From contig KV748204.1 of NCBI GenBank assembly GCA_001692895.1, positions 1,330,771 through 1,394,770 on the forward strand: a stretch of 64,000 nucleotides of DNA. The letters run 5' to 3'. The position numbers and the translations under genes were made by a program. This DNA is from Cenococcum geophilum 1.58 (taxonomy: Eukaryota; Ascomycota; Dothideomycetes; Gloniales; Gloniaceae). Each line of letters opens with the position of its first letter. Positions within the stretch are counted from its first letter, which is position 1. This document shows positions 1-12,177 of the stretch, piece by piece. Below the pieces are notes generated by a model. The model saw only the letters and a program-made list of their open reading frames with translations. It was not told the origin of the DNA and searched no databases.

Positions 1-205
1 GTTGTCTGGCTCTGGCGATAGTCGTCTGGCTCTGACGACGGTCGTCTAGGTTCTGGCGACGGTCGGTCTAGCTTCTGGCGACGGTCGTCTGGTTTCTGGT
101 AACGGTCGTCTGGTTCTGGTAACGGTCGTCTGGTTCTGGCGACGGTCGTCTGATTCTAGCGATAGTTATCCTTAGTTCTAGCAACGGTCCTCTGCTGGCT
201 GCCGT
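1..205. repeat. Tandem array of ~20-22 bp units
   Basis: About nine imperfect units of the form GTCGTCTGGTTCTGGCGACG run from the window edge, so the array may begin further left. Units vary by single substitutions and 1-2 bp insertions. The sequence is GC-richer than what follows and unrelated in unit to the 12-bp minisatellite further right. No coding role is apparent. Confidence 0.85.
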
Positions 206-321
206 TCTAGTGCCTCCCTAGGTAGGGAGGATGTAAGGAAGGAAGGAAGGGTAAAAAATAAGGCGGCTACATAGGTAGAGACACGGTGTAGACGTATCGG
301 TGAATATAGCGGGGACCCGAT

Positions 322-750
322 GCAGAGCTTCGTGTAGAGCCTCCGTACGCAGAGCCTTCACGCAGAGCTTCGCGCAGAGCCTTGTGTAGAGCCTCTGTAC
401 GTAGAGCTTCGTATAGAGCTTCGTGTAGAGCTTCGTGTAGAGCCTCCGTATGCAGAGCTTCGCGCAGAGCCTCGTGCAGAGCTTTGTGTAGAGCCTCCGT
501 ACGCAGAGCTTCGCGCAGAGCCTCGTGCAGAGCTTCGTGCAGAGCTTCGTGCAGAGCCTCTATGCGCAGAGCTTCGTGCAGAGCCTCTGTACGCAGAGCT
601 TCGTGTAGAGCCTCGTGTAGAGCCTTATGNGAAGCTTCGTGCAGAGCTTTGTGCAGAGCCTCTATGCGCAGAGCTTCGTGCAGAGCCTCTGTACGCAGAG
701 CTTCGTGTAGAGCTTCGTGTAGAGCCTCGTGCAGAGCCTCGTGCAGAGCC
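322..750 (+). repeat. 12/15-bp minisatellite array (locus 1)
   Basis: The array mixes a 12-bp unit, GCAGAGCTTCGT, with a 15-bp variant, GCAGAGCCTCCGTAC. Both lengths are multiples of three and lack stop codons in some frames, so it produces a long artificial open frame of the form [13 protein letters not shown]. The same unit recurs at 2157-2850, 13378-14095 and 32190-32299. Some units carry GTGTAGAG in place of GTGCAGAG, consistent with scattered C-to-T change. I read this as non-coding satellite DNA. Confidence 0.9.
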
Positions 751-1770
751 TTTAAGTAATAAGACTATATAAGATTGTATAAGATTATATTAGATAATAT
801 ATAATAGTTAAATATATAGCATACAACTTTACCTTAATTGTATGTTAAGAAATATATAGTTACCTTTTAAAGTTGCTAAGTAGGTTAACTGCGTATTATT
901 TAACTTTTAAATATATTAAGTTAGTTAATTACATATTAATTGCGTATTAAGTTAATTAAATTACATATTAAGTTAGTTAATTACGTATTAAGTTGGTCGA
1001 ATTACGTGTTAAGTTAGTTAATTGCGTATTAAGTTGGTTAAATTGCGTGTTAAGTTAGTTAATTGCGTGTTAAGTTGGTTAAATTACGTGTTAAGTTAGT
1101 TAAATGCGTATTAAGTTGGTTAATTACGTATCGAGTTAGTTAAATTGCATGTCAATTACGCGAAACACGAAAATCAAAGTCTACTTAAATCTCATCCTGC
1201 GAATATTTTCCCGATGTATTTTTTAGTTAATGACGCTCTACCTAATATAAAGTTGAAATATAAGCCAGACGCCTCTTTCTGGTACGGTGATGCCTATATA
1301 CCCTAGGCGCACCCTTTATATAAATAAAGCTGCCTGTCTAACCTATTACGAATTAGTTTTAGCTAGCTGTAAATTGCATCCTTAATACTAGCGATAAATA
1401 TTTTATGTATACCAGTCGGTATCCGAACAGTAAGTTAATAATTTCTTTTATTATAGTTATATCTATCTAATTTCCATTATTAGCTAGCCGCTCTATTATC
1501 CCTTAAGCCTATATACCGTATCTTGTCCTTTATATAACTAATAGCGACTTATCTCGCGTAAGCTGGTGCTCTATCTTATTATATTCCCCTAGCGTAAGCT
1601 AAAAGAGTGTCTATAGGTAATGCCTAAAGTGTCTTCCGGCTTTAATATGTTTAAAAAGTGTAATAACTTAGTAAGCTTTAGTAAAGGCTTTATTGTTTTA
1701 TCTCGGTCCCAGACGATCAACCAATCATAAGCTGCTTACATAACAGATTAATCATCTTATGTTGTTGTCG
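751..1770. repeat. AT-rich spacer with a ~20-bp tandem array at about 850-1150
   Basis: Between about 850 and 1150 a degenerate unit resembling GTTAATTACGTATTAAGTTA repeats roughly a dozen times, alternating AAGTTAGTT and AAGTTGGTT phases. The remainder to 1770 is AT-rich, RIP-like sequence without a frame I can recognise. No gene is supported here. Confidence 0.7.
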
Positions 1771-1808
1771 TCTGGTACACGGTTCGGAAATTTGTTAGTC
1801 CCTCGCGC
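1771..1808 (+). repeat. Inverted terminal-like motif, left copy
   Basis: The 17 bases TCTGGTACACGGTTCGG (1771-1787) occur as an exact reverse complement at 14432-14448. Similarity continues inward for about 20 more bases (TTAGTCCC then CGCG). The two copies face each other, as terminal inverted repeats would. A short hairpin follows at 1812-1834 (stem TTTGTATG/CATACAAA). No convincing target-site duplication is seen outside the copies, so element termini are only one reading. Confidence 0.6.
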
Positions 1809-1854
1809 CAATTTGTATGTAATTCTCATACAAACTCGCGCGCCATACTAATTT

Positions 1855-2250
1855 TTTAGCCATCAATCAACAACGAACCAACGCCTTTATAAATAATCGG
1901 CTAACGTTACGTTCTAGAGCTTTGCAGGGCGACTCTAACGCCGCCAAAATTATTACAAACGGCCTGGTGGTTACCGCTACGTTTCGCCTAAAATATTGCC
2001 ACCAAATTAACACCAAAACAGTAAACATTTAGCCAGAGCCACTAACTCTTAACATTTGACCTCCTATATTAATATTTATAGTAGATAAACACCTAAATAG
2101 CTAATGTATTGTATCTAGACTAACTCTAGGCCTTATTACCTGCTCTATTGCTCCTCCGCTGCCTGCACAAACGCCTACACAAAAGCCTGCACAAACGCCT
2201 GCACGAACGCCTGCACGAACGCCTATACAAAGCTCTATATAAAGCTCTGC
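1855..2250 (+). pseudogene. Unassigned coding-like relic running into the minisatellite
   Basis: From 1864 one plus-strand frame is open for about 60 codons (it begins AINQQRTNAF and later reads ATFRLKYCHQINTK). It then shows isolated stops of the kind RIP makes from Gln or Arg codons. It enters the 12-bp array in frame as a Pro-rich stretch (PAQTPTQKPAQTP). I do not recognise a family. It could be a decayed gene whose C-terminus was the repeat, or chance openness in sequence that escaped RIP. Confidence 0.3.
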
Positions 2251-2850
2251 ACGAGGCTCTGCCTGAAGCTCTGGTCGAAGGTCTGGTCGAAGGTCTGATT
2301 GAAGGTCTGGTCGAGGGTCTGGTCGAGGGTCTGGTCGAGGGTCTGCTTGAAGCTCCGGTCGAAGCTCTGGTTGAAGCTCTGCTCGAGGGTCGAAGCTCTG
2401 GTCGAAGCTCTGGTCGAGGGTCTGNTCGAAGCTCTGGTCGAGGGTCTGCTCGAAGCTCTGGTCGAGGGTCTGGTTGAAGCTCTGGTCGAAGCTCCGGTTG
2501 AAGCTCTGGTCGAGGGTCTGCTCGAAGCTCCGGTCGAAGCTCTGGTCGAGGGTCTGCTCGAAGCTCTGCTCGAAGCTCTGGTCGAGGGTCTGGTCGAAGC
2601 TCTGGTCGAAGCTCTGGTCGAGGGTCGAAGCTCTGGTCGAGGGTCTGTCGAAGCTCTGGTCGGAGGTCTGGTCGAAGCTCTGGTCGAAGCCTCTGCACGA
2701 GCTCTGGTCGAAGCTCTACACGAAGCTCTACACGAAGCTCTGCACGAGGCTCTGCTCAAAGCTCTGCACAAGGCTCTGCTCGAAGCTCTGCACAAGGCTC
2801 TACTTGAAGCTCTGCTCAAAACCTTATATAGAGCTTTAAAGCTCTACTAA
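2157..2850. repeat. 12-bp minisatellite array (locus 2) with graded unit variants
   Basis: Consecutive 12-bp units change along the array: GCCTGCACAAAC at the left, then GCTCTGCACGAG, GCTCTGGTCGAA, GGTCTGGTCGAG, and back to GCTCTGCACAAG at the right. The repeat is open in several frames on both strands, giving long but meaningless reading frames. The right end has the palindrome GAGCTTTAAAGCTC. Related arrays lie at 322-750 and 13378-14095. Confidence 0.9.
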
Positions 2851-3039
2851 CACACAGCACTAATATACTAGGAAGGTTCTATAATTAGCTATATAACCGC
2901 CTATATAATTATTATTATTAATTCTATTTATTACCCAATTTGGTCCCTTTTTAAGTCTATATAGGAAAAAGCCCTATAAGGGGAAAACCCTAAGTATTTC
3001 CTTTTAGCTAGTCCTACTCGTTCCATCTCTACCTAGCTA

Positions 3040-4620
3040 GTATATCTTTATATCTTCTAGCCTACCTTATATACTATACTTTCTAGGTATATTAGAAGAT
3101 CTAAAGGGGGTAGTAAAAGGGTTTAGCAATTTGCTAGTAAGCCGCCTATAGCTAGGCGGGGGTATCTAGTCCTTAAGGGGCTAGAATAGGGCGTATTATT
3201 TAGTGTCCTCCTATTAGATCTTATATGCTATTTAAAACTACTAAAGAATTCCTTTACCTATAAGCCATTTTACTACTANCTATAAGCCNCTACTTATAAA
3301 GAGTATNTAAGTAATATTATTTATACCTATATTAGTAAGTAGCTAGTTCCTTACTAAGCGGTAACTNTANAATAGTAGTATATAGTATACTAATTAAATA
3401 GGCCACCCGTATATATATTAAGGTAAGATATTTAGAATATAGATATTAGCTATATATTTAGACTTAAGACCTTTATCTATAGTAGAAAGGCGGCTATAGA
3501 TTTTACCTTTATTAGTCCTTTATATAGGGAGANAGTTAGTATTAACTATAGGGTATTCTATATAGCTGCGTTATATATTTTTACTACCTTCTTCTATTAT
3601 TGCTTCTATTTAAGATCTGCCTATCTTATCTATATTAGTAACCCCCTATCCTCTATTACTATTATAGCGCTCTACTAGTATAGCGCTAGGTCTTTACTTA
3701 GTAAGTTAATAGTTCCTATATTCTTTATCTCTTTCTATTACTTATAGGTAGAGGGCTTCCTAACTAGTATATTTAGGCGTATCGCCCCTTTAAGGGGCTA
3801 TTGCTTTATATATATATCTCGTTCCTTATATATATTTTAGTATATATTATATATTTTCTTCTACTAGGTAGTCTTATACTATAACTACTCTCTATATAGT
3901 AGTTAAGTTAATATATATCGACCTAGATCGGACTTTCCTTACTACTATTATACTACTATCTAACGACCTAGATCGTCTATACGAACTATATCTTAGTTAT
4001 CTCTTAACTTATAACTAAATGTCTTATTAAATATCTTATTACCTATTTCTATTACCTATTTTAACTTACTTATCTAGACCTACCTAATATATATAAAGAG
4101 CTTCTAGAGCCCTCTTTAATAGACAGAGTTCTTATCCTTAATTAACTGTTTAATAATATATAAGTCTAAGTAGAACTAATGCTTTATATTCTAGTATAGC
4201 GCGTAGTATTCTTCTATAGGCCCTTATAGTTCTATATAGGTACTAGTTTTATAGCTTAGCTAGTAGCGCTAAAGAGCTTTTTATTAATACCTTGCTATTT
4301 AGTCTTAGGCCCTTAATTTAGGAGCTGTATAGTATTATTAACCTTATTACTACTATATATAGTAGGCGTATATATTTAAAAGAGGGTCCTTATATTAAGG
4401 TAGTTATTTATAATACTGCTAAAAGTACTACTCCTCTTTTATAAGTAGTCTATATAATATACTTNTTTTANTTTAACCTAGAGTCTANCTAAACCCCTAG
4501 GACCTTAAGGGTAGCTTCTAGTTTTTCTTTATAGCCTTAGATATTTACTATTAAGGCTAGGTTACTACTTACCCTCCTTTTCCTTATAAAGTAGATAAGC
4601 TAGTAATTATCTTAGACTAT
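3040..4620 (-). pseudogene. RIP-degraded LINE (Tad-type) ORF2 3'-half fragment
   Basis: This stretch is the reverse complement of 10740-12165 and is parallel to 12178-13265. Read on the minus strand it gives the region downstream of the reverse transcriptase of Tad-type LINE ORF2, including a stretch like KVLGVQIDSRL and a segment resembling LLLDLY. Stops occur throughout, mostly TAG/TAA at former Gln or Trp codons. Several N bases are scattered through it. It is not functional, and its ends are approximate. Confidence 0.6.
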
Positions 4621-4639
4621 ATACCTATACGGATAATAC

Positions 4640-6125
4640 TTAATATCGCCACATTAGCATAATAAACCCGCTAAAGACATATTACTAAGAAATTTAACTT
4701 AAAAAAGTATACATAGAAAGTTACTAATAGGCTAGTAGCTATACCTTAGGTATTACTAGAGAATATCTAAAGGATTATAAGTAACTACTTAAAAAAATAC
4801 TACCTAAAGGCCTAGCCTAGAAAATACGTCTACCGTAAATAGTCGCTAGAAATGGCCTAACTACTTATAGGCGTAAAAAGGGTAAGGTAATAGTATAGCG
4901 TAATTAATAAAGCCTACTACTAATAGAGCTATAAGGCCCTAAAGAATACGCCTAAGAAGATAATATAAAGAAGGATAGAAATAGCTAGCGCTAATTCCTA
5001 GAAGAAATTACCTTAGATTTTACTAAACTATATAATAAGGGACTCTAGCGTATATTAAAGTAAAGTAGGTAAGCTGCTAAAGAGACGCTAGGGGACTTTT
5101 ACCTATTTATACTTTACTAGATAAAATAAAACTAGTATATAAATAATAACAAGGAAAATATTAAAATATTAGTAGAGGTTCTTTTTAGGCGCGGGCTAAA
5201 CAGACCTATAGAATATTAGTAGCTAATTNTACCCCTTANNTATTAATATAAGTTATATAATATTAGTAAAAGAAATAAAGGACGCTATATAAAAGCTCCN
5301 TACTAGTAAAGCGTTAAGGCTAAATAAGACCCTAAATAAGGCAATTAAAGCTGTAGTAAAAGTAGTAGTAATATAATTTGCTAACGTCGTAACTACCTAC
5401 CNTTAGAGAGGCGAACTACNTAAATACTTTAAAGTAATAACTATAGTCGTCTTATAAAAGGTATAAAAAAAGACTACTCTATTTTAGAAAGCTACTAACC
5501 NTAAAAAGGCTTTTAAAAAAGATAGTTATAAAATGTATATAAGAAGCGGCAGAAGCATAAAAGCTACTACCGTAGATATAAATAAGCGTAAGAAAGAAAA
5601 TATTAACCCTTTTAGCTCTCTTTCTAATTACATCTAGTATTTAAGCGGTATAGTAAGCTTACCTAAGGTATATTATATCTATACTAAGTCTAGACCTAAG
5701 CGGAATATTTAATAATATATTATATAAGAGACTTTTATAAATCCTAAGAAATAAAGGCCTACTAAACTAGATAATTAACTTTATCTAAGCCTTTCTAATA
5801 GGGCGTACTATAAAAATTATAATTAAGGGCTATAAAAGCGAATTAATACTAATACCTATAGGTATTATATAGGGATTACCCCTATTTCTAATTCTAATTN
5901 TTTTCTTTATATNTAAACTACTAGAGATATATAATAATAGCTANNATAATAGCTATATAGAANTATAGGGGCCTATAAAAGGACACTATATACCGTAATA
6001 GAACGTAAAGTAGTACTACTACTACTAGACGTATATATAGAAGCAACTGCTATATAGAGGGCATCCATAGTATAAGGCCACCTAGTAAAGAAGAAGATAT
6101 ACTAAATAGTAGAGTTATTATATAG
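4640..6125 (+). pseudogene. RIP-degraded LINE reverse-transcriptase fragment
   Basis: On the plus strand, conceptual translation around 5260-5960 shows LINE reverse-transcriptase landmarks: a segment like EIKDAI..LXTSKALRLNK, where family members read GKAPGPD, and later GIIQGLPLFLIL, the G-x-PQG-SPL-SPIL block. At 5960-6110 it ends in the post-RT segment (GAYKRT...LLLDVYIEA) also seen at 11245-11400. Upstream sequence (4690-5230) is basic and compatible with the region between endonuclease and RT. Stops and N bases make it a relic. Confidence 0.6.
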
Positions 6126-6129
6126 TTAA

Positions 6130-9100
6130 TCATAGGGTATCCCACTGGCGTAGAAGTCTATTAGATATCGAAAAATCTGAAATTCGGATATTTCAAGGAT
6201 ATATTTTTGATGATTTCACGTGCTTCTGACATAATTGGTATAATAATTTGAATTATAAGTTGATCGCAGATTTTTTGTATATAATTTTTTGTTTATAATT
6301 GGATAGATATATTCGTAAATAGATCTTTGATCTTTGTATCTGAGCAATGTTTATTCATTCAAGATCTCTTTTATAAAATTATAGGCGATAGTGGGCAATA
6401 TATAAGAAGATCTATAGATGGTTGTAATACCCGTATTCTAATCTAGATATTTAGGAATGGGAGTTGTAATCTTTTGTTAATTTAGCTCATTATACTCGTG
6501 AGACTTGGATCTCTAGTAGTAATCATCTTTGGCGTTGAATTTATAATAAATGTGATTAATAGATCAGGTATATCCCATTTTTCATGTAGGAAGATATATC
6601 TTATTTTATGATGAGTGATTAAATTGTGATATGGAATTCAAGTTGGGTCGATAGAATTATTTTATCCAGATGTACATGAATCTGGATATTGTGTTAGTAG
6701 AGCGCATGGATTTTATTATTTTCTTGTCATGATTTTATTTTGTAGATGTAAGAGTTTAGTTTTTTATGTCTTCAGTAATTTAGTACTGTGATAGACATTT
6801 TTTGTTGTATCATCTTAGTAAATATCGATATAGTTGAATGATCAGAGTGATGATTTTTATGATTGGTATGAATTGAATTTGCATACCAACTTCTATTTAG
6901 GGATATGATGATCTCCGCATATAATTGGATGAATTCAGAAGAGTGATTATGCTGACATATAACATATCTGATAGTCTAGGTGTCCATACCATTGATAAAG
7001 TATTATATTCTGGTATTTATATAATGCGTTCCTTGAAATTCATAATTGTCTAGACGAGTATTTAATCCATATTAGTTAATGAGTGGATAGGAATAATTCG
7101 ATCTTTAACATTACGGTCTATTTATCTGCTGTATCCCTTTTGCCTGTTTAGCGTGAGGAAAACCACCTTACAACAAGTTGATGAGAATTAGTTTATGACG
7201 TCGATATTGAATTCCATGTTTAGGTTAATTTATTACCGGTAATTACACTGAACATAATATTGTCTTGAAGTGCTTTCTTGAATTGCAATAAGGCCCGATG
7301 CTCTCGTCACAAGGACATCCTTTATATTCATAATATTTATCAATTGGTTGCATTTTTATATGATCACCTCACCAACGGATATCTCAATTGAGATTGATAT
7401 AAGATTCTTAATGATTATCTAATCTTTATAATGATCCATTTTCCTGATCTCCCAGGAATTATGATTGGCATGAGGAATACTTTAGGAGAACATACATTAC
7501 ATGGCAGAATATCGTATTCCATCCCGCACTCAAGGAGAGTAAGGAGAGCTAAGATTATACATCCGTATATACACTCGCGGAATTCAATTGATAAAGAACA
7601 AATAATTCAAGATTAACGAGATAGACCTGGCGTCCGGTACTTAATTTCGTTCGAGAAGGCGCAGATCAACTCGAGGTTCATCCAGCAGTTTTTTTGATAT
7701 ATTTCGCATCGCAATTGTGATTTTTTCCCCGGATAGGGGATATAGGAGAATAATCTAGAATATGCGATAGATTTTGATGATCTCCTGAAGAATTGGATAT
7801 TTGATAATATGACAAAATATATCCGGGGGATGAATATTTATCATAAATTCATTATAATAAATAGGGCGGGATCATTTATCGATCAGAAAATGATAATATC
7901 ATCAATATCTTCTCATAATATATCGCATGATTGATATATCCGATAAATGTGCATATCATATCATATCATAAATCCTATATCTATGAATGATCTATATGTA
8001 AATCGGGATTCTGGAGATAGATATTATCTTTCCGCCGATATTTAAGACGGAAATAGACAAGAAATATATCTCTTCTTTCAATTATAATTAAATATCCCAC
8101 GAGGTGCATCAAGGAGAGATGCGAAATGGCGGAAGAAAATCGTAGCAAAATGAATTATAAGATGGATAGAACGCTATATATATTATCTAGAGGTGAATAT
8201 GATCACCGGGGGATAGGAAATAATAATGATATCACGAGATGATCGCACCGCGATTCACAATATCATCGAGAATATAAAGGATAAGAGAAAGATGATGAAT
8301 ATCTATCTCCCGAAAATTGAATATTCGAATCCGCATTACGAAGAAATATCCCGGGAACGAGAATATATGCNNNNNNNNNNNNNNNNNNNNNNNNNTAATA
8401 AATAAGATAAATAACGGGTAAATCAGGGGAAATATCCAGAATATAATCTGAATATGGTTGATCAATATCCTTTTTAGGGATTATTCCCCTTTTTGTGACG
8501 CATGTACCATGGGAAAATCTTATGTCGGAATACGGCGGGGCGGATGCTGTGAATAATCGTACCTAAGTGTCAAATATTATGGTGAATTGCGAAAATATGA
8601 TATGAAAAATTCCTTAGAATCTCTAGATCCTTTATCTTGCTCCATATCATTCTGGCTGATATTCGGACGAATCGATCCATCCCCAAGCAAATGAGGGATT
8701 CATCGTGATTTTGATGGTCTTGGATATCGTTTCTCTGATGTTACCAAAGCAATAATCCGATTCCCACACATCCTTTTACATTTCATTTATTTTCAGGTTG
8801 TTGTATTATTCTAGTGTTGACCCATCTCACTTAACGTGGTTATCTAATTGAGAATAATATCTGAAGATTCTTAATGATATTTCCTTCTCTATGATATATC
8901 GCGGAGTTGTCTGATTCCTCAGTTGAATTGGATGAAGTGAGATGTTAGAATCCGTCTAGTTATTGGGATATTTCCTCCCATAGGTTAGAGGATATCTTTT
9001 TCATTGCCATAAATCTATTGATTCCTTTCCTTCTATGTGTCTGAAGTAGAGCAAATTATATTATGGTATATCTGCCTTGCTCCGTCATAATCGCCCATAC

Positions 9101-10678
9101 GATCATGTACTTAGTTAGCAATATCTTAATTGAGCCTATGTCGGATCTGGCTCTGATTTCTATTGATTGATCGACGTTTTACAGCTGTTGTTGGTTCAAT
9201 CATTTTGTTTTATCATGATTCATTCGCGTTGTATGTTTGTAGTGTGTTTGTCGTATTCGGTATATGGAATTTCTAAATTTTATAGAGATTCATGCCATTG
9301 CTTTGATATTCAGTAGGTCCTTCATTTTTCGGCAGTTTTATATATCATAGTTCTGATATTGTATCTCCAATCTTGATCCTTCGTTCAGAATAAATGTGCG
9401 GGTTGCAGCGACGAGCCGTGATAATGACCGTATAATAAGAATTCACTCTAATATGGCCAGAGGCACAAGACAATAAATTTCTCCCCAATGCAAATACAAT
9501 ACAATCGTTGGATAGAAGCGCTATTGGGCAAGAGAATGAGGCCTCATATTGTTTTCGCTTATAAATAAACAGGACATTGCAAGCGAGATGAAGATTATAT
9601 TTATTGCGTTAAAATGAGAATTATCAATAGATCGAAGGGATTAATTAAACAGAATCCCAGAATATAAATTAGGATGATCAGACGCGCCGATCTACGCATT
9701 TTGATAATATTCCGGGAAACGATTCAATCCTTACAAGGATATTGCGCCTTATTTTCGGGAATACTACGAACTTAACGCCGCAAATGAATAAATGAAACAG
9801 AATTCTGTCCAAATATTCTTCCAAGCAAGATTCCTTCATCTTTAAATATTCTATTCCAGATTGTCCTTGATCCATTATTTTCTTGCTTAAAAGAGATTAT
9901 CTCTTCCTTTATCTAGGTCCCCCATCAAAGTCATTGACGAGAAGAATCCAGGGGGAATCCACTGAATAAAAATCGCTAGGAAAAAATAATTATATGGATT
10001 GGATTAGAGAAGATTATAGGATAGTGGAAAGGATATCGCAAGAAATTTAAAGAAATTATCGAGGTATCCATCAGAAATCATATCGGATAGATGAATTGGA
10101 ATATGGTATTTAAAACACAATTACAGGAATATTAATTGCTAGAAAATTTTGAATGAAAGGCCAAAAGAAAAACAGGAGATATGCACATGATGAAATATTG
10201 GGCCACGAATTGTAAGGGATAGTATGATCGAGACGTAACGCTACATGACATATGGCCCATCCTAGAAATAAAACTGACCATCCAAATTTGAATTTGTACT
10301 GATCATTTTAGAAAGATATATATAAAATTTTCAGGATCAGGATTGTATCAGGGTTAAAGAACGAATCAGCAATTGAAACTTTAAAAAGTATATCATGGTG
10401 TGAAATAGAGGGAGGAATTCTAGACCAGGGAATTCTAGAGAATCGTAATATCATGAAAAAGTAAGAGATGACATTGATGGATTCGACAGGAGATATTCCA
10501 GACATATTTCTCAAATAATTCTAGGAAATAAGAAAAAAATCGATATGATGAGCAAAAGAAACGAATGACACCACTGTTGCTACAGAATCGAAATATAGGT
10601 ATAAACGGAATTTACCATTATACGGGATAAAGAAGAATTCCACAACGTAAACATATATTCTGATATGTTGATCATTTA
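6130..10678. other. AT-rich block of distinct composition, no recognisable gene
   Basis: This 4.5-kb stretch differs by eye from its flanks. It has far fewer CTAG/TATAG strings, many GATATC, TGAT and GGATAT strings, and no N bases apart from one gap. Longest frames are 61-77 codons and none shows a known motif. It sits between LINE fragments. It may be decayed sequence of other origin, a different element, or an AT-rich spacer. I see no RNA gene in it. Confidence 0.5.
8371..8395. other. Assembly gap (25 N)
   Basis: A run of 25 N bases interrupts the AT-rich block, so continuity and true spacing across it are not established. Confidence 0.99.
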
Positions 10679-10689
10679 TATTAAATAAA

Positions 10690-12165
10690 TAAATAATAAT
10701 AATAATAGCTAGGATATAATAGTCCTAAAATATATAGATAATATAAGCTTAATTATATAGGGAAATATAGTAGTAGAAAACAATACTAGGCTAAACTAGG
10801 TATATAATAGGTATATTATATAGGCAAAACAATATAGCGCTAAATTCGTACTAAATAATTACTAGCTTATTTACTTTATAAGGGAAAAAAGGGTAAGTAG
10901 NNACCTAGCNTTAATAGTAAATATCTAGAGCTGCGAAGTAAAACTAGAAGCTACCCTTAAGGTTTTAGGGGTTTAGATAGACTCTAGGTTAAACTAAAAC
11001 AAGTATATTATATAGGCGACTTATAGAGAAGTAGTAGTATTTTTAGTAGTATTATAAATTACTACTTTAATATAAGGACCCTNTTTTAAATATATACGNC
11101 TACTATATATAGTAGTAGTAAGGCTAATAATGCTATACGGCTCCTAAATCTAGGGCTTAGGACTAGGCGGTAAGGTACTAGTAAAAAGCTCCTTAGCGCT
11201 ACTAGCTAAGCTATAAAACTAGTACCTATATAGAACTATAAGGGCCTATAAAAGAATATTACGCGCTATACTAGAACGCGAAGTAGTAGTTCTACTACTA
11301 GACTTATATAGTAACTTAACTACTATATAGAGAGTAGTTATAGTATAAGGCTACCTAGTANAAGAAAATATATACTAAATACTAAAATATATATAAGGAG
11401 CGATAGCCCCTTAAAGAGGTAATACGCCTAAATATACTAGCTAGGAAGCCTACTACTTATAAGTAGTAAAGAGAGAAAAGGAAATATAGAAACTATTAGC
11501 TTACTAGGCAAAGACCTAATACAATACTAGTAGAGCGCTATAATGGTAATAAAGGATAAAAGGTTACTAATATAGATAGAAATCTACTATACTAATTATA
11601 AGATAGGCAGATCTTAAATAGAAGCGATAATAGAAGAAGGTAGTAAAAATATAAGACGCAGCTATAAAGAACACCCTATAGTTAATACTAATAAAGATAA
11701 AATCTATAGTCGCCTTTCTACTATAGATAAAGGGTTTAGGCCTAAATATATAACTAATAAGCATCCATATTTTAAATACCTTACCTTAATATATATGGGT
11801 GGCCTATTTAGTTAGTACGCTATATATTACTATTCTATAGTTACCGCTTAGTAAGGGACTAGCTACTTACTAGTATAGGTATAAACAATATTACCTAAAT
11901 ACTCTNTATAAGTANAGGNNTATAGGTAGTAATAAGATAGCTTATAGGCTAANAAGTTCTTTAATAGTTCTAAATAGTATATAAGATCTAATAGAAGGAT
12001 ACTAAAGGGTACGCCCTTTTCTAGCCCCTTAAAGACTAAATACCCCTACCTAGTAGTAGGTAGTACGCTAGCGAATTACTAGATACTTCTACTACCCCCC
12101 CTAAATCTTCTAATATACCTAAAAAATATAGTATATAAGGCAGACCTAAAGATATAAAAATATAT
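10690..12165 (+). pseudogene. RIP-degraded LINE (Tad-type) ORF2 3'-half, plus copy
   Basis: The plus strand translates, through stops, to the end of the RT domain (NNYQLIYF, then VLGVQIDSRLNQ). The post-RT segment (LLLDLYSNLTTI followed by VQGYL) and a C-terminal basic stretch follow. These parallel the same region of the full-length LINE at 26314-31866, where the corresponding string is RVLGVQVDSKL-like. It starts after an AT-rich (AATA)n run. It forms one arm of an inverted repeat with 12178-13265. Confidence 0.65.
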
Positions 12166-12177
12166 TAGTTTTATATA

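Noticed and set aside
322..750. Possible CRISPR array
   Set aside because: Units are contiguous 12/15-mers without unique spacers, and the context is fungal.
382..759. Open frame of CRAS/RRAS repeats (and similar frames at 2126-2850 and 13567-14014)
   Set aside because: Tandem units divisible by three are open in several frames on both strands; no non-repetitive protein is attached.
1..1200. Subtelomeric location
   Set aside because: No TTAGGG arrays or recognisable telomere-linked helicase; tandem arrays alone do not show it.
1261..1320. Segment reading PDASFWYGDA, reminiscent of a PD-(D/E)XK nuclease motif
   Set aside because: The similarity is too short and the following residues do not continue the pattern.
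7431..7616. 61-codon frame in the AT-rich block
   Set aside because: No motif, no support for a start, length expected by chance.
9678..9875. 65-codon minus-strand frame
   Set aside because: No recognisable domain; isolated in gene-poor sequence.
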